A stretch of DNA of 64,000 bases from Colocasia esculenta. Lineage: Eukaryota; Streptophyta; Magnoliopsida; Alismatales; Araceae. The stretch is from positions 62,001 through 126,000 of the forward strand of contig JACBKR010000862.1 of NCBI GenBank assembly GCA_014218235.1. Reading direction: 5' to 3'. Made by a program: the position numbers and the translations under genes. This document shows positions 1-13,439 of this stretch, piece by piece. How positions within the stretch are numbered: position 1 is the first letter of the stretch; the number at the start of each line of letters is the position of its first letter. The notes under the pieces were generated by a model. That model saw nothing but the letters and a program-made list of their open reading frames with translations. It had not been told where the DNA came from and made no database searches.

Positions 1-650
1 GCACGACGTCGAGTCGTCATTTGCCGAGGTGAGGATCCAGATGAGCGAGCCGACCTACTCCGAGTAGAGGTAGGTCAACGTTGTGTCAACTCTCGGGAGC
101 TCGGCCCTGAAGAGCATCGTCCACCAAGTTATCCTCGAGCTGTATGATGAAGACACGCAAAGCCGGGTTCTCTGACACACCGAGCCCCTAAGAGGGCCGA
201 GTCCCGGCTTAGTCTTCAGCAGGGACACGCTGCCCCAGGCTTTCTTAATCTGAACTCGAATAACCTTCATAGAAAGGTTAGTTGATGGATGGGAAAGTCC
301 ACTAATGGCAAGACACCCCACGAGTCATAACTGCGCACCGTCTGCTAATTTAGTCAACGGGAATCCCGAGTAGATTCTGGAGCACGTCTTCGACCCACTT
401 ACCATAATCCTACCCGTGAAACCTCTATAAAAGGAGGAGACATCCTCCGCGCCTAAGGTACGCAACTTCTAGCTCAAGAATCCTTTCATTCCGACCTCCC
501 AACTTAACTTGAGCGTTGGAGTCTTTCCCCACCGAGGTCACTCGGTGGTCTTGCAGGTTGGAGCTCGGCTATATTTTTCCCCTCGCGCTTCGCCCTTAGG
601 AGCAACTCGGCCTCGGCCGACTCCGTTACTATCGCAATAACACTTCTCAT
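1..650 (+). mobile_element. LTR retrotransposon remnant (probable gypsy-type LTR piece)
   Basis: No intact ORF is present. A TATA motif (TATAAAAGG, about 426-434) is followed by a C/T-rich stretch and by a phrase of the type CTTAACTTGAGCGTTGGAGT (about 502-521), a kind of sequence commonly seen in the R/U5 part of plant gypsy LTRs. Base composition falls abruptly to AT-rich after about 650. The left end lies outside the window, so neither LTR termini nor a TSD can be seen. The assignment rests on LTR-like organisation only. Confidence 0.45.
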
Positions 651-939
651 CCCATTATTAGGTAAAACATTGAAAATTGTTATATTAACATCAATTCTTG
701 ACACTGCAATTTAACACATAAAGAGCATGCGTGCACCACAATCCCCTGTTCTATGAAGTGTTTTTGATCACCTTTATTTGTTCTTAGATAATAATGTGGC
801 AAGCTTTCATTTGTTTATGTCAAATTAACTTTGTGACAAGAATGGATGTTAACATACCACTTTTCTAAGAGTATTTTTACTAAAAAGAAAAGTTGCATGT
901 TGTGGGCAATGTTTGATGAGTTCTAACTCACTGTTTTGA

Positions 940-2895
940 CTCCATGTACTACCCAGACTAGCTCCTCTCCTTCTCACATGAAATGCTTAGTTCACTTTTT
1001 TAATACACTTCTAATATATTAAAGATCTCTTATTTTTACCAATATATTGTTCTCATCTAATAAGTAAAAAAATACACTAGAAATATATTGAAAACGTACA
1101 ATAAATATTCTTTCCTCACATATTTGATGATGGTCCCAAGTTCCTATCACATTTATCCCAATGAACGTCCTTTCCTGTACAGAGGGTGTAAAGGCCCCTT
1201 CTTTACTGCACTTCAGTTGTGCAGGCTGTGGAGCTAGCCTATTTCCCCAGCATGGTTTGTCTGATTGTTCTTGTTTTGATGTATCAGTAAGTTAGATGCG
1301 GCAGAGTTGTTGGCATTAATATATGCCTTTAATTTTTATGCCAAGCCAAGGACATGCATGCATGGTTAGCCTTTTCTAATGCATGGTGTCATCATACTTA
1401 TAATCTTGAGAGGATCCAGTACAGATGGAAGTAAACATTGCAAACATCTCTAGTCTACATCATGAATGAGTTGTAAAATGACCGATGCAAAGAGATTAGT
1501 CTAGGATTTGTATATTTCCATGTGGTGGTGCTCAGCCTGAGGCTAATTGGCATGTAGTGTAGGACCTTGTCTTCGACTTCTATTAAGTTATTATTCTCAT
1601 ATAAATTGCATTTGGTTTAGATGTACCCTTCTTTGATATATACTTGGGTGAGTTCTGAGTTCTTTTTATTGGAAAACTACTTCACAAGGCATGTTTACTT
1701 TTGAAGATGTGATCCGACCTCACGGGAGCCCAAGATCTGATCTTATGGTTAATTCAATTGTTGATGATAGAAATATGTTGGTTAATGACGGATCTAAAAA
1801 TTTTGTTTAGTATGGTCTCAATAAAATATGGTCAGGTCAGTGGGATCACTATTAAATATAAAACGACTTTTGGGCTTGAGCTCTAAATTATATTAAAGAA
1901 TTAGGAAATTTTAGTAGAGTAACAGGATCTCATTGGATTCCATGTATCCAACTTGGAGCGACCTACAGGGAAAAAGATGAAATCGAAAGAGAGTTCTCCA
2001 AAAATCTTCCATTGCTCAAGTCAGTCTTAACTTGATTAGTGAGAGAGAGAGAGAGAGAGAGAGAGAGCCAATGGAAGGGTGAATCTGGGAGATGGAGGGG
2101 GAACCCAGATTAGCTCCTCTCTTTCACATGTTTGATGATGCATGATCTGATTCAGCTACAGTTCATCATAGAAGGCCATCCAGCTCCCTTCGCATTCATT
2201 TCAATGAAGGTCCTTTTCATTGGGGGAATGATAAGGACGATGTGGATATCCATTCAGTATCTATCTAATATCTGTCTTCACATAAATAATTGTGGAATCT
2301 ATCAATATGTGAGAATGAATAGATGTAATTTTTAAACATTTCTCTTTTCTTGCAGGTGTAAAGGCTCCTTTTTACTGCAGCTATGCAGGCTGTGGAGCCC
2401 TGCAAAGCATGGGTTTGTCTGATTGTTCTTGTTCCAATGTTCATGTCCGTAAGTGTGATAACAGTAGGCTTGTTGGCATTATGCTTTTAACTTTATGCCA
2501 AGAGGACATGGAAGTAACCTTTTCCCGTGCATGTTATCATCATACTGACCTTGAGGGGGTGTACAGATAATAATGCAACACTATATATATACCTCTTCTT
2601 TTTTTGGTTGTGAACACTATATATACTTGTTCACATGCCTTCATGCATGAATGAGTTGTTAAAAGAATAAAAGACGTACAGAAATTAGTCTAGGATTTGT
2701 ATGTGTGTCGTAGTCTTCAGCCTGCAGAGGCAATAAGATGATCTCCAGTAGCATACTTTATTTAGTTTAGGACCTTGTCATGGACTTGTATTAGTAAAGC
2801 GTTAAGGGCCACTTTAGACTCATAGGTTAATTATTCGCATATAGATTGCACTTGGTTTAGATGTAACCTTCTTTGATGTACTTGAGTAACTTGAT
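940..2895 (+). repeat. Old tandem duplication of an about 1.1-kb unit of unknown origin
   Basis: Two diverged copies follow one another (about 950-1650 and 2105-2895). Matching blocks in the same order include TAGCTCCTCTCyTTCTCACATG-like starts, GTGTAAAGGCyCCTTyTTTACTGCA (1187 and 2356), GTTTGTCTGATTGTTCTTGTT, TTAGTCTAGGATTTGTAT and TTTGGTTTAGATGTAaCCTTCTTTGAT. The GTGTAAAGG block is preceded in both copies by a pyrimidine-rich stretch and AG, like a splice acceptor, so an old terminal exon plus 3' region of a gene is possible. I do not recognise the protein. Each copy has stops in all frames. Confidence 0.6.
2041..2067. repeat. (GA)n microsatellite
   Basis: An uninterrupted GA dinucleotide run of 13 repeats. 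It lies in the spacer between the two duplicated units. Confidence 0.95.
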
Positions 2896-3064
2896 CTTAG
2901 GACATGGTTGCTTGTTTTCAAGGCAATAAGATGATCTCCAGTAGCATACTATCCATCTCTAATAAAGTGGATATATAGTGTTATGTCTTCTATAAATATG
3001 AGGTAACTTATCCGTTTAGAGAAAAGGTTCCTCGTTACCAAAAAACCTCTCAAGAGTGACTACA

Positions 3065-3739
3065 CATCAGGAGAGCCATTTGCTGCCCACCTTGTGTGGG
3101 TGAATAGTGCTCCCCCCAGCCACAGCTTGTGCCTTGGGCAGGTAGGCACTACTTGTCTATGCCATAGACATGCAGCTGCAAGTAGACACTACCTATCTAC
3201 ACATGTACGGACAATAGACATTTCTCATATATGGATAGTAGGGAGAAATTCCATCTGATACAAGTCCAGTGGACCCAACCTAGTAGGACCCTTTGTAGGA
3301 AAATAAGGGGAAGGGGAATAGCCAAGGCCCCTCTTCTTGCAACCCTAATTATCTTTAAAAGAAGGTCATCAACCGACGGAGGTAAAAAAGGTTGGACACA
3401 TGGTGACTCTTGCTCAGTCTAATACCTCATTTTCTCTCCTCTTCTTGAATCTTTCCCTCTCCTCAGATTGAATGCAATCGAACAAGACTAATTTGATCAT
3501 CAAAGAATTGACTTGGGGAAACACTTTTCAAAATTGATTGTCATTTTCATGTCATATCATCCTCAAAATTGAGAGTAGACACTTATTCTCCTGAGTAAAA
3601 AATATCTTTGCATCCGAGAATCGGAGACATTTGCTGCCCACCGTATGTTGGTGAATAATGCTCCTCCCATCCACAACTTGTGCCAGTTGCAAGTAGACAC
3701 TAATTGTCTACGTATGAATGGGCAACAGATATTTTCTTA
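3065..3739 (+). mobile_element. LTR-derived (TRIM-like) repeat, left part, cut by the Helitron
   Basis: The block around 3085-3235 (ATTTGCTGCCCACC, then GTAGACACTA-type sequence) recurs at 3630-3739. After the first copy, sequence beginning GGATAGTAGGGAGAAATTCC (3234) matches sequence at 15134 beyond the Helitron. The ATTTGCTGCCCACC phrase resembles the start of an internal region next to an LTR. The order LTR-like / short internal / LTR-like / short internal / LTR-like would fit a tandem TRIM-type array. The second internal copy stops exactly at the Helitron 5' end. There are no coding domains, and exact LTR termini are not defined. Confidence 0.5.
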
Positions 3740-4010
3740 TCTATACTATAATACTAAAACAGAGTTCCCTGTTTCCCGCCCAAACCAAACCCAGGACACG
3801 TGGCAGAAACATAAGACTCTTCATTTTTTTCTACAGAGTTCCCTGTTTCTCCAAAAAGTGGCCTTCCTCCCCTTTTAAAACTTCGTCTGTCCTGCCGTTT
3901 CACTTCCCGGAGAGAAGAGAAGCTGAAGGGCCGGCGATCCTTTGCCTTCTAGTTTCGTCAAATGAACATGGCTCTTGGGGATCACTTTCTGCTCTGGCTC
4001 TTCCTAGCTG

Positions 4011-4146
4011 CTTCTGCTTCCTCACGAGGGGAAGCCCCATCTCCATCGCCGAATCCACTAGCTCGAGTCCTCTTCCTCGCAGTTTCTGCTTCTGTTCTTC
4101 CTCGAAGCTTCTGCTTCCTCACGAGGGGAAGCCCGATCTCCATCGC
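4011..4146 (+). repeat. Direct repeat in the GC-rich 5' part of the Helitron
   Basis: A 39-bp block beginning CTTCTGCTTCCTCACGAGGG occurs at 4011-4049 and 4108-4146 with very few differences. It lies in a GC-rich stretch (about 3880-4400) that contrasts with the AT-rich remainder of the Helitron and resembles a captured 5' leader or first exon. The ORFs across it are not recognisable. Confidence 0.7.
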
Positions 4147-5746
4147 TGTGCGCACTTGCTCGAGTCCGGCGACGTGCCAGGTATTTTTCATACTCCCTCT
4201 CGAACCTTCTGTCCGGCCAGCATCGGCCAACATCGCCCCCGTGGTTCTTCGTTCTTTTAATCCCGCCAGCATCAGACCTTCTATCTATCTTTTCACCGTT
4301 GTTGACAACCCCTGATGCCTTGCCACCGCTGTGCTTCCCTCCATCCCTCCATCCCTCCATCCCCGTTGTGCCTATCCCCCCCTCCACCGCCTCCCAAGCT
4401 CTCTCGTGTAAGCCTAATTATACAGAGCCAACCTGGTCTCTTATATCCACTAGGCTAATAACCAGAAAAAAAAAAATACTTTACCAATGTCTGACGATCC
4501 AATTCTCTATCTTTGCATATCCTATAGAAAATGTATATGTCTTCATTTTTTTTCAACTTTTAGTTCATAACTTTTTCAACCTGGTCTCTATTTTAAATCT
4601 TAGCATGATGTTGACCATTTTTTTTAATTTGGGCTTATCTGAATATGATTGAGCTTAATAAAAAATAATCCAACCCCTCCTTCCTCTTTTCTCCTGCAAA
4701 CCGTATCCCATTCCCAGCATAATAACTGCGAACTTTTCCAGAAGGATGACCTTTTGAGGGTGTGTGAAAATTTGGTTGATATGTATCTGTCTTTCACAAT
4801 TAAGCATTTTTTTTCCTTTCAAGCATGTGGTCTTATAGTGTATGAGCAATAAGTGTTTTTTTTATTTTATGAGATGGCTTTTATAGTGTACGCAATTATA
4901 TTTTATAGAACATGGTCATACAAGTCACTGAATGGAGTTTATGGTTTATAAAAATTCAATTATACCAATGCATTAGAACCAACAGCTAAAAGATTACAGT
5001 AGAAGACCTTGCAGATTAATGTTGATTATACCTTGCCGATTATAGTAGAACCTATTTTCAGTGTTGTGGAATACTTTGATAGAACACCTTGCAGATTAAT
5101 GTTGATTTCCATTTTCCGAAGTATTAAATGTAACTTTAAAGATTAAAACATATTTTCCTTGACTTTCTGAATGTCTCTGTATAAGATCTGAACGAGGTTA
5201 TGCACGTACTATATTCTTCAATCAAAGCATATACAAAATGCAATTATTATTATGATCAAGAAATGGACACCATATGGAGAATGAGCATAAACAAATAAAT
5301 ACTAAAGAAAAACAGGGGAAGGATAGAACAGTATGTGCATTATGGGGTCGGTGATTTTTGGACGGATGAATACAAACCAAGAAGTAGAAACAAGTGCAAT
5401 AACCAATGTTTGGAGTTCACAAAAAGGCTAAAAAGTATCCAAAGGAAATTAACTGACATTTAGCTAAAGAAAATACCTGACAACAGAGTAAGTTACATAT
5501 ATTGCTAATTCAAATCTTAATTTCTTATGCCTTTGTGTGAAAGACCATTAAGTGTGCCTTTCTTAATAAGTGCTGTCTATTGAACATGGTTGCATGAAAG
5601 GTGTTGTGGTTGTTGTTTTTTTTAGATATCATAAGCAGTTATAAGCATATATAGAATTCAGTGTAATGTGCTAACATTTAATTAATTTCATATAATATAT
5701 GTAATATATGTTTTCTAACCATGCCTTTCATTGTCCATATGTGCAG

Positions 5747-5797
5747 GGAAAGGAGCCTATTACTCAGCTTCTGTCCACTATCTCACTGCCTTAATAG
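5747..5797 (+). pseudogene. 51-bp exon-like unit, copy 1 (in Helitron)
   Basis: The unit is bounded by TGTGCAG before and GTATTT after, as for an exon. In the frame open in copy 3 it reads GKEPITQLLSTISLP followed by two stops (TAATAG where the other copies have CAACAG or CAGCAG). Flanking intron-like sequence is shared with copy 2 (5716-5840 against 6591-6725). The source protein is not recognised. Confidence 0.5.
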
Positions 5798-6624
5798 GTA
5801 TTTTTTCCCTTAATTTATATATACCAAAAGAAAAAAAATTCAGAAATGAGAAAATATCTTGATATGTATTTCACTGATTTTGAGAATTATTTGGTTTATG
5901 ACTATTCAAAATTGTTGTGTTTTAATGATTCATAGTCCCAAACAGTTTATAGAATTTTATTACTTCACCCAAGGTTGAAACTAGAAATGAGCCCTTTATC
6001 ATAGATAAGAGGAGCTTAATGATCCATTCACACTATGGTGGACCAATAATACTGGGAAAGTTGAGAGAAAGGAGCTAAAATCTCAAGTAGAAAAGCATCT
6101 AGCCACATCATGGTAGACCAATGAGCCTGGGCATGGTGAACCCAAAAAGTGTCTCAGGAAGAAGCTAAAATATCACATAGAAAAGGCTATCTTCATACCA
6201 AAAAGGCAAAAATAGAAGTGGAGAAAAATAAAAGTAGCCATATTCTGCAAGAAACTGAGAGCTCCAATAAGGTAGAACATTAACAAGAGCAGCCAACCCC
6301 ATGTCCAGAAAATCAGATCTAAGACATGCAGGCTGAGACCTTGGGCTGCCTATATTGCATGGTATAAAAGAACTGCCTCTTTTCTTAACTACAAATATAG
6401 AGTTATCCAATAGGGTTAAAACATATAAGAACTAGGAATATCACATTTGTATATCATATGCAAAACACTTGGTTTTATGAAACTGTAGAAAATAATGATT
6501 ATTTAAGTTAAGTCATTAATCTCAAGGTTGGAGCTATCCTATCGGAACAACCTACTTTGGAATTTTGGCTATTCAGTTTGAACTTCCAGAAACTAACCAT
6601 GCTTTTCATTAACCATATGTGCAG

Positions 6625-6675
6625 GGAAAGGAGGCTACGTGTCAACTTCTATCCACTTTCTCACTGCCTCAGCAG
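6625..6675 (+). pseudogene. 51-bp exon-like unit, copy 2 (in Helitron)
   Basis: Same length and same acceptor and donor context as copy 1. It is open in this frame and reads GKEATCQLLSTFSLPQQ. The copy lies 878 bp downstream of copy 1 and shares upstream and downstream flanks with it, so a segment was duplicated rather than only the exon. Confidence 0.5.
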
Positions 6676-9600
6676 GTATTTTTTTTGTTCTTAATTTATA
6701 TATACCAAAAGTATGAAATTTATGTTGTGTTTTAATGATTCATAGTCCCTAACAGTTTAATGTCTATATGTTTTAATATACTTTTGTTCCTGACAACATA
6801 AATTTAGACAAATTCTTCTACCTCAATTCTGTTTTATGCTTTACTGTTTTAATGTGCATATGAAACTATAGAAAAAAAATATTATTAAGTGAATTTGAGG
6901 TTCTATATATATATAGTAGTCACAGTAGCTTCATAACATCCATGGCATTGTCAGGTTATTCATAAGATCTTAATGGGTATGTTAATTACTATATAACATA
7001 ATTGTTTTTTGAATTTGGATGCACAGATCTCAGACATTTTATTTTTTGCTAATGGACAGGAATGCCATAAGATTTTTGCAACAATTGCAAATTTGCAATA
7101 CATTGAGCTTAATAAAAAATCTAAATGGTAGTGATGATTGTGCAAACTCCTGTTCCTGAAAACATTAGTGTTATGCTTTACGGTTTTAAAACACATATGA
7201 AACTGTAGAAAAAAAACACATATGTTAAACATATATACCAAGTTTGAGACTTTTTAAAAAGTGGCAAATAATAGGTTCTGCCCATTTGTTTTTTTCCCCT
7301 TAATTTAGTCTATGCATTTTTTGAATTCTATAATACTTATTTAATTTGCAGCATATGCCTTATCATAGAAACTGAAATCTAGACTGCAAGTAATGTTTTA
7401 TATGAAAGCAAGTGGCTAAAAGACCTTTTTGACTGATCAAGCATAGTGCAAGCACAGTGCAGACTACCACAAAGCCTATAACATCAAGCAACAACATTTT
7501 GTGTACCATTAGTGCACAAACACTACCAAATGGGTGGGTACATATCATCACAGAAGCACAAAACACTGCCAATGGCAGTGCAAGAAAAATGTGCAAAACT
7601 GATGATATTTAACAGTTGTCTAATATATAAAAACAAAATATTTGACTGTCAAGGTATATTGTTTCAGAGATTACAAAAAAAAATTTAGTAGTCTTATAAT
7701 TTACTAACCATATTATAGCAGTCCTCTCAAGGTATATTGCCAGTAGTATGCGAGAATCAAACTGAGCCAATTGATGTAGGTCAGATTTCATGGGCAAGAT
7801 GAGGGTCAACAGTAGCATTGTTTCTTAGAGGATATACCATGAGTGTGCTCATATGACACAAAAATAGTCAGTCATCCCTTATTATGACTCAGAAACAACT
7901 GTCATCCCTTAGAGGATATACCATGGGATGGGGGGGGGGGGTTAAATAGTGTTGTTACTATTTTGTGGTCTCAATAACTCTAATTGCATGGCATGGTTGA
8001 TGTATAATAAGCAGTGTGGGAATTACCGATGATAAGTGTCTTCTTATCTTTCCACTTCTCCAATCCCAGAATAGTATCTGCACTAAAGATGAATGTAAAA
8101 TTTCTGAAAGGTGCATCAAGAATAAATATCAGGATATTACAACATTGTCAAGAAATTATCACACTTTTACATTAGCACTTGATACACCAATACTGAAGCT
8201 AAACTCTTGGCACTGTCACCTACTCCCAGGTTCCAGCCAAGAAATTCACCACTTTACACCTCATTCCTGTTTTAGTAAATTTTTGAGTCAACTTCTATCT
8301 GGATAGAAGAATATGGGGTTCATGTTTGGGGATGGCACTGTCATCTACTGCCAGCAAAGTGAACACTCATTTCTATGTAGCTCATCAAACGGTAGTAGGA
8401 AAATTCTTCAGCAATTACCATTCAAGCTAACAAGCTAACCATTTTCCAAAAACTCCTTCCTAGATCATCAATAAATATTTATTGATGTACAATGTCATCT
8501 GCTTCCTATCCCCAACCAGTGATAAATGTCATCAAGAAAAAAAGAATTTTAACTAATCTGAAAATTGAATTATGAATCAAATGGATTCAAGGCTGCAAAA
8601 ACTTTGAGAGGATCAAGCCAAAAGGGACTAACAACAACAAGGGATCCCCAATTGTCCTTTACAAAAGAAAGCTGTCAGAAAAACTTTTAATGATGTGGAA
8701 CCCCAGGCAGCCTTTAGAAAGAGGAATGAGCATCCCCAGTTATGAACTCCATATCAAAAAATTATTATATCCCCAGTTATCAGTCTTTTAATCATTTTCA
8801 TATATAACATGCATATGTCCTTTCATGTAAATTGGTGTCTCTTGCATAGTAAGATCTCTTCTAAATGATAAAAGCCCAGTGGAATTGTTATTGACACCTC
8901 ATACCCAGGAGTTACCCAGGCAACGAAAAATATAAATCTGATTTGCCAGCCACATGGCATACACCTTCCATTTGGTGTTCATATTGTGTTCAACATATTC
9001 CCTTCTGCTTTTATTCTCACATGGTTATGCTGTGGTGTTAGTATAGATTAATTCTGTGATTATAATTTTTTCATTGGCATGAAGAAGAGCCAAAAAAACA
9101 GAACATGAGTTTATTAGTATCTTGAGCATTGAAAGCCACATGGCCACTAGGCTAATAATCAATCAATTTTGAAAATTACCTGCAGCAAATATGAGAACAC
9201 ATAACAGAAAACATCTGAACAAAACTTAAATGACAATGTATGTATGCTTTGTAAGTTAGAAACTTGAACTCACTTCAAGAGTTGATAAATCATATGTTCC
9301 TAAGCTCAATGTCTCTTGATACTGTCTGACTCATGAAATAACATGTGGAATTAAGAGAGTCAGGGCAGGTAATCATCAGAAAACATGTATTACTCAAAAA
9401 TAGGAAATAAATGAAGAGAACTATGCATGGAAGGCTGACTAGGATCTGCTGAAGAATCAATCAGATCTGATTCTAATTCAGAATGGCCAAATCAGCTGAT
9501 CCACAGAAAGTCAGGCTGATCATTTTGATCAGCCAGAGTTGGCCCAGATTGGGAGGGATCTGTTGATTCAAAAGGTTTCTAAAAGACATTGAAAGCCACT

Positions 9601-11002
9601 TCCTACAAACTTAGATGTGGAAGTAGTTTATAAGTTAATCTTTATAAGACCAATGTAAAGAAAAAATCAACTTTGGCTTACAAAGACATAATATAATCAC
9701 TCCAGAAGCAAATACTCAACACCAAATTGTTTCCCCATTTTTATGCTTGCTTCCCATTTCTCTAATTTAATGTTGGAGCTCTTTACATGTGATATAAAGA
9801 GACTAGCGTACATAGAAAAAAAAAAAAAGGAAACCTACATCAAACAAAATCCCATAGTTGCAATTTCCTTCATCTTCTGCTTAAAGAAATTAGGATTCAG
9901 CAACATAATTGCTGCTTTCATGCTGCAGATAAAAACCTTCTAAAGACATGAGCTATTCAGCACCTGAGGTCACCATCCCCTTAAGTACATTATTGTCATA
10001 GAGAAAACATCTATCATGCATTAGTACCATCCAGTTGTCCACTTAAATGAATTAAGTATTTCACAGGTTAGTCTTCATATCAATCATTACAAAGGGGGTC
10101 CCTGTTTGATTTCTCTTCCTTCCTGCACTTGGATGTCTTCATGGGGAATGTTAAAAAAAAAAAGTGACTGAAATCAGAAGCTATGACATACAGTACAATT
10201 CATACAGTAAAATTTGTTAATTTGGTCAATGTTGTTATCTTTCTCTGTTTTCTGTAACATGCTGCAACTTTTCTTACAGGCAACAAAAAGCAAATCCTCA
10301 TTTATATTTTTTTTCATTTTTTAATGCTAATCAGTCATGCAACATCCATTAAAGAGATGCAAATCCTTAGAGGCAAGAAAATCCACTGAAATTCCCATAA
10401 AACTGGACCTTGAGGAGACTTATTAAAGTAACAATGCAATTTTCTTGCCACACGGCACTATGTTTTTAATTTGCCTTATCAGATGTTTATGTTCAGCAAC
10501 AATTAGCCATATCAAATTAATTTGCTTCTTCCTTGACTCTTGGCAAATTATTTAGGAGCTTTAAGGTTTACACCTTAGACGACGGCATTAAATTGTGTGA
10601 CTAAGACGATAGTTCTTCTACATGCAAAGCAGTTTTATGGATGACTCGTACTCTCTTATCCAAAGATTTGTTATGTAACCAGGTGTCTAGCTCTAATCTG
10701 TAGTTGGCAGGTAGCTTGAAAACTTCTTAGGTTCTTGGACCATTTGTTAGATGTGGTTATCGTTATATCAGGCTTCTTCTATTCTCTTTGTGAATGTCTT
10801 TTTATTACAATTCCAACTGGCTGTGCACTTAAATAATTCAAGTAAAATAATGTGCTCAGTCTTTACTGAAAGTTCTTAAATTCGTAATTTTTCTGTCTTC
10901 CAGCTGGCATTATGTAATTCCCATCAACAGAGAGCCAAGATTTAGATTTTTTTAATATATTACAGCACCGAAGAGAACCTTAAATTTTTTTGTTATGTGC
11001 AG

Positions 11003-11053
11003 GGTAACCAGCCTACTAATCAGCTTCTGTCCACTTACTCACTGCCTCAACAG
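11003..11053 (+). pseudogene. 51-bp exon-like unit, copy 3 (in Helitron)
   Basis: Preceded by TGTGCAG and followed by GTTTTA. It is open in frame and reads GNQPTNQLLSTYSLPQQ. It shares the downstream GTTCTTAA-type flank with copy 2. It is probably the least mutated copy in the region that copy 1 has lost to stops. Confidence 0.5.
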
Positions 11054-12414
11054 GTTTTATTTTGTTCTTAACTTATTCAGATTTGCTTTAACAATATCAT
11101 TTTCTTTTTCTTACTATTCATTTTTTTGTGTTTAAAAGAATTTGACGAAACCTCATTTTGCCTTTTATATGTTCACAATTGTTGAAATGTATGTACCTGA
11201 CTATCATAATGGCCAGACATATAATGTACTTGCATTTGATTTTGAAGCACAGATTTTGCATATGTTCACATTTGTTGAAATGTAGGTACCTGAAATGTAT
11301 GTACCTGACTATCATAGTTTGTAGGCTTATGTTTTTTATTTTTTGAGAACTCTAGATAGTAGTTGTACCTGTTAAAACACAGCTCTGTGATTTCAGATAA
11401 CACAAGATGAAAAGGGCCAGATGATAAGTGAAAAGCTTTATATACTTACTTTGGGAACATCATGTGCACATGATATAGCTCTTGGATAACCTGATCCTCT
11501 GTTGCTAAAGATACAATTAGGTAAATTGAACTTGGAAGTGTTTGAGGTTGATGTAGTGAGTGGGGATTTTCTGATTCGTTCTTATTGATTTGATGCAGAA
11601 GACGAAATCGTTATTCTAAAAAAAAAAGCTTAATTGACCCCATTGGCTGTTCATATTGTGTTCAACATAAGACCCTTCTATTTTTATTCTAACAGTGTTT
11701 TTATTATTTTGTGATTATTATTATTATTATTTGCTTATCTGAAAATTATAATAAACTTTTTTTTATTCTATGAAAATGTATTTTGACTGATCTTAGCATG
11801 TTGTTGAGTATTTTCTTTTTTGGGCTTATCTGAAAATGATAAAAAAAGTTTGCTTCATATGTGTTTGTGTTTATATTAAATTCCCTTACACTATAGTTCT
11901 ATACATCTGATTGATTGGTAGATTCTTGGGAGATTTTAAATTTTTGTTTGAAATTATCCAATCTGTTTTTTAAGGCTCTTAAGGTTTTAAAATGTAACTC
12001 TCTTAAATAAGGCTCTTAAGGTTTTAAGGCTCTCAATTCAGGCTTTTTTTTTTCATTGAGTCAGGTGGTTTGGAGGATATATATAGGGTTCTCATCCATT
12101 CTTATAGGTGAAAGTATGAAAGTAATTGTCTAGCCCAGATGTGCTTTTGATCCCAGTGGAGTGCAAATGCTTTACCCCTACATGAAGAGAAGTGTTTGAC
12201 CAGTTTTCCTCATTACTTCACCCAAGGTTGAAACTAGAAATGAGCCCTCTATTTGATATGAAATAAAACAAAAAGTCAGATCGGACTAAGAAACTGACAA
12301 GCCCCAAATGTTTAACTAAAATAAGATGTTATGCCCAATATCTGAGATGAGTCAACTGAATTTCTGAGATCTGATGGCAATATCAAAGGTATATGATAAT
12401 CAGTCCCAGATAAT

Positions 12415-12655
12415 CTATGGCTCAACTGTTGTCACCTGCTGCCACTCCCCATCCACGGCTTCTTTCCACAGTGTGACATTGTTGTTGCCATCGGCCACAA
12501 CCAAGATATTGCCAGTCAGTGACCATAAGACCCTCCAAACAGGAGTTTTGAAATCATTCAAGATCCTTCCCTCCCACTGATTGCCTTCTCTTGCAACTGT
12601 CTAGATAACTACAGTTCCATCCTGTGAAGCACTAGCAATGGTAGACTTTGGAAGC
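12415..12655 (-). pseudogene. SEC13: SEC13 fragment (COPII coat / nucleoporin WD40 protein), captured by Helitron
   Basis: Read on the minus strand, one frame gives the last WD40 blade and C-terminus typical of SEC13: IASASQDGTVVI, then a stop where SEC13 has Trp, then TVAREGNQWEGRILNDFKTP, VWRV, WSLTGNILVVADGNNNVTLW and KEAVDGEWQQV, followed by a stop at 12415-12417. SEC13 is an outer-coat subunit of COPII vesicles and of the Nup107-160 complex. Only the C-terminal portion is present, with an internal nonsense change (TGG to TAG, about 12602-12604), so it cannot encode SEC13. It lies inside the Helitron in the opposite orientation to the MOB1 fragment. Confidence 0.88.
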
Positions 12656-13439
12656 TTTACCTGGAGCTTTACTTTGGAAGCTTTTTGAGGATTTTCAGTT
12701 GTCTTATTGCATTTCTTGGAGCTTTACTTTTTTGTTTCAGGTTTTTTTTTATGTTATGAGTTTTAAGAATGAACTCTTTGATTTTTGATGTCATGAGTTT
12801 TTAAAGGACAGATTTTGAATTTGTATTATATTATTGGGGCCTTCCATTGAAAACCATGTCAATATAAAGCTAACATCCAGTCAAATCATCAGGGATATCT
12901 GCTGAATCAAACTTCAAGGCAAACTGCATATTGACAGAGAAATTAATTGGATCTCTACCGGATCTTTGAGTGGAAACACCTTCTTCAGTGTGGGGGAATA
13001 AGAATCTGGAACAATATATAGAATTGGGCATTTTATTTCTGGGCGCAATGACATGACAGTTAATCATTTTGGCTTTAAGTGAACATATATAGAATTGTTA
13101 AAGCCCCTTTCTTTTTATCAAACATCCTCCAAATCTACTCACCGCCCCTTCAAAAAATAGCACACTGCTAAGAATACTTAAAATGCATACTGCTAAGAAT
13201 AAAAAGACCCCAGAAACAGAAAAGTACCTGGATTCTGTTTGCACTTCTTATATATGCTTTTACTATTTGCACTTCTTAGATATTTAGTTGTCCATGTGTC
13301 TTTTCTTTGGAGTAGCTGAAGCACATGAAATATATCATCAATTTTCAGCCTTATTGAACTGTTTTGGTGGATGGTGTTTTTCAGTTAAATATGTTAGATT
13401 TATTTTCTGAACTAACTATGTTGTTTTGTGACCAAGCAG

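Noticed and set aside
7916..7945. Poly-G run as a possible structural or regulatory site
   Set aside because: A homopolymer next to an AT-rich duplicated phrase; no G-quadruplex spacing and no nearby gene.
8016..8306. 96-residue ORF within the Helitron
   Set aside because: No family similarity recognised and the surrounding DNA is AT-rich and non-coding; reported only as Helitron interior.
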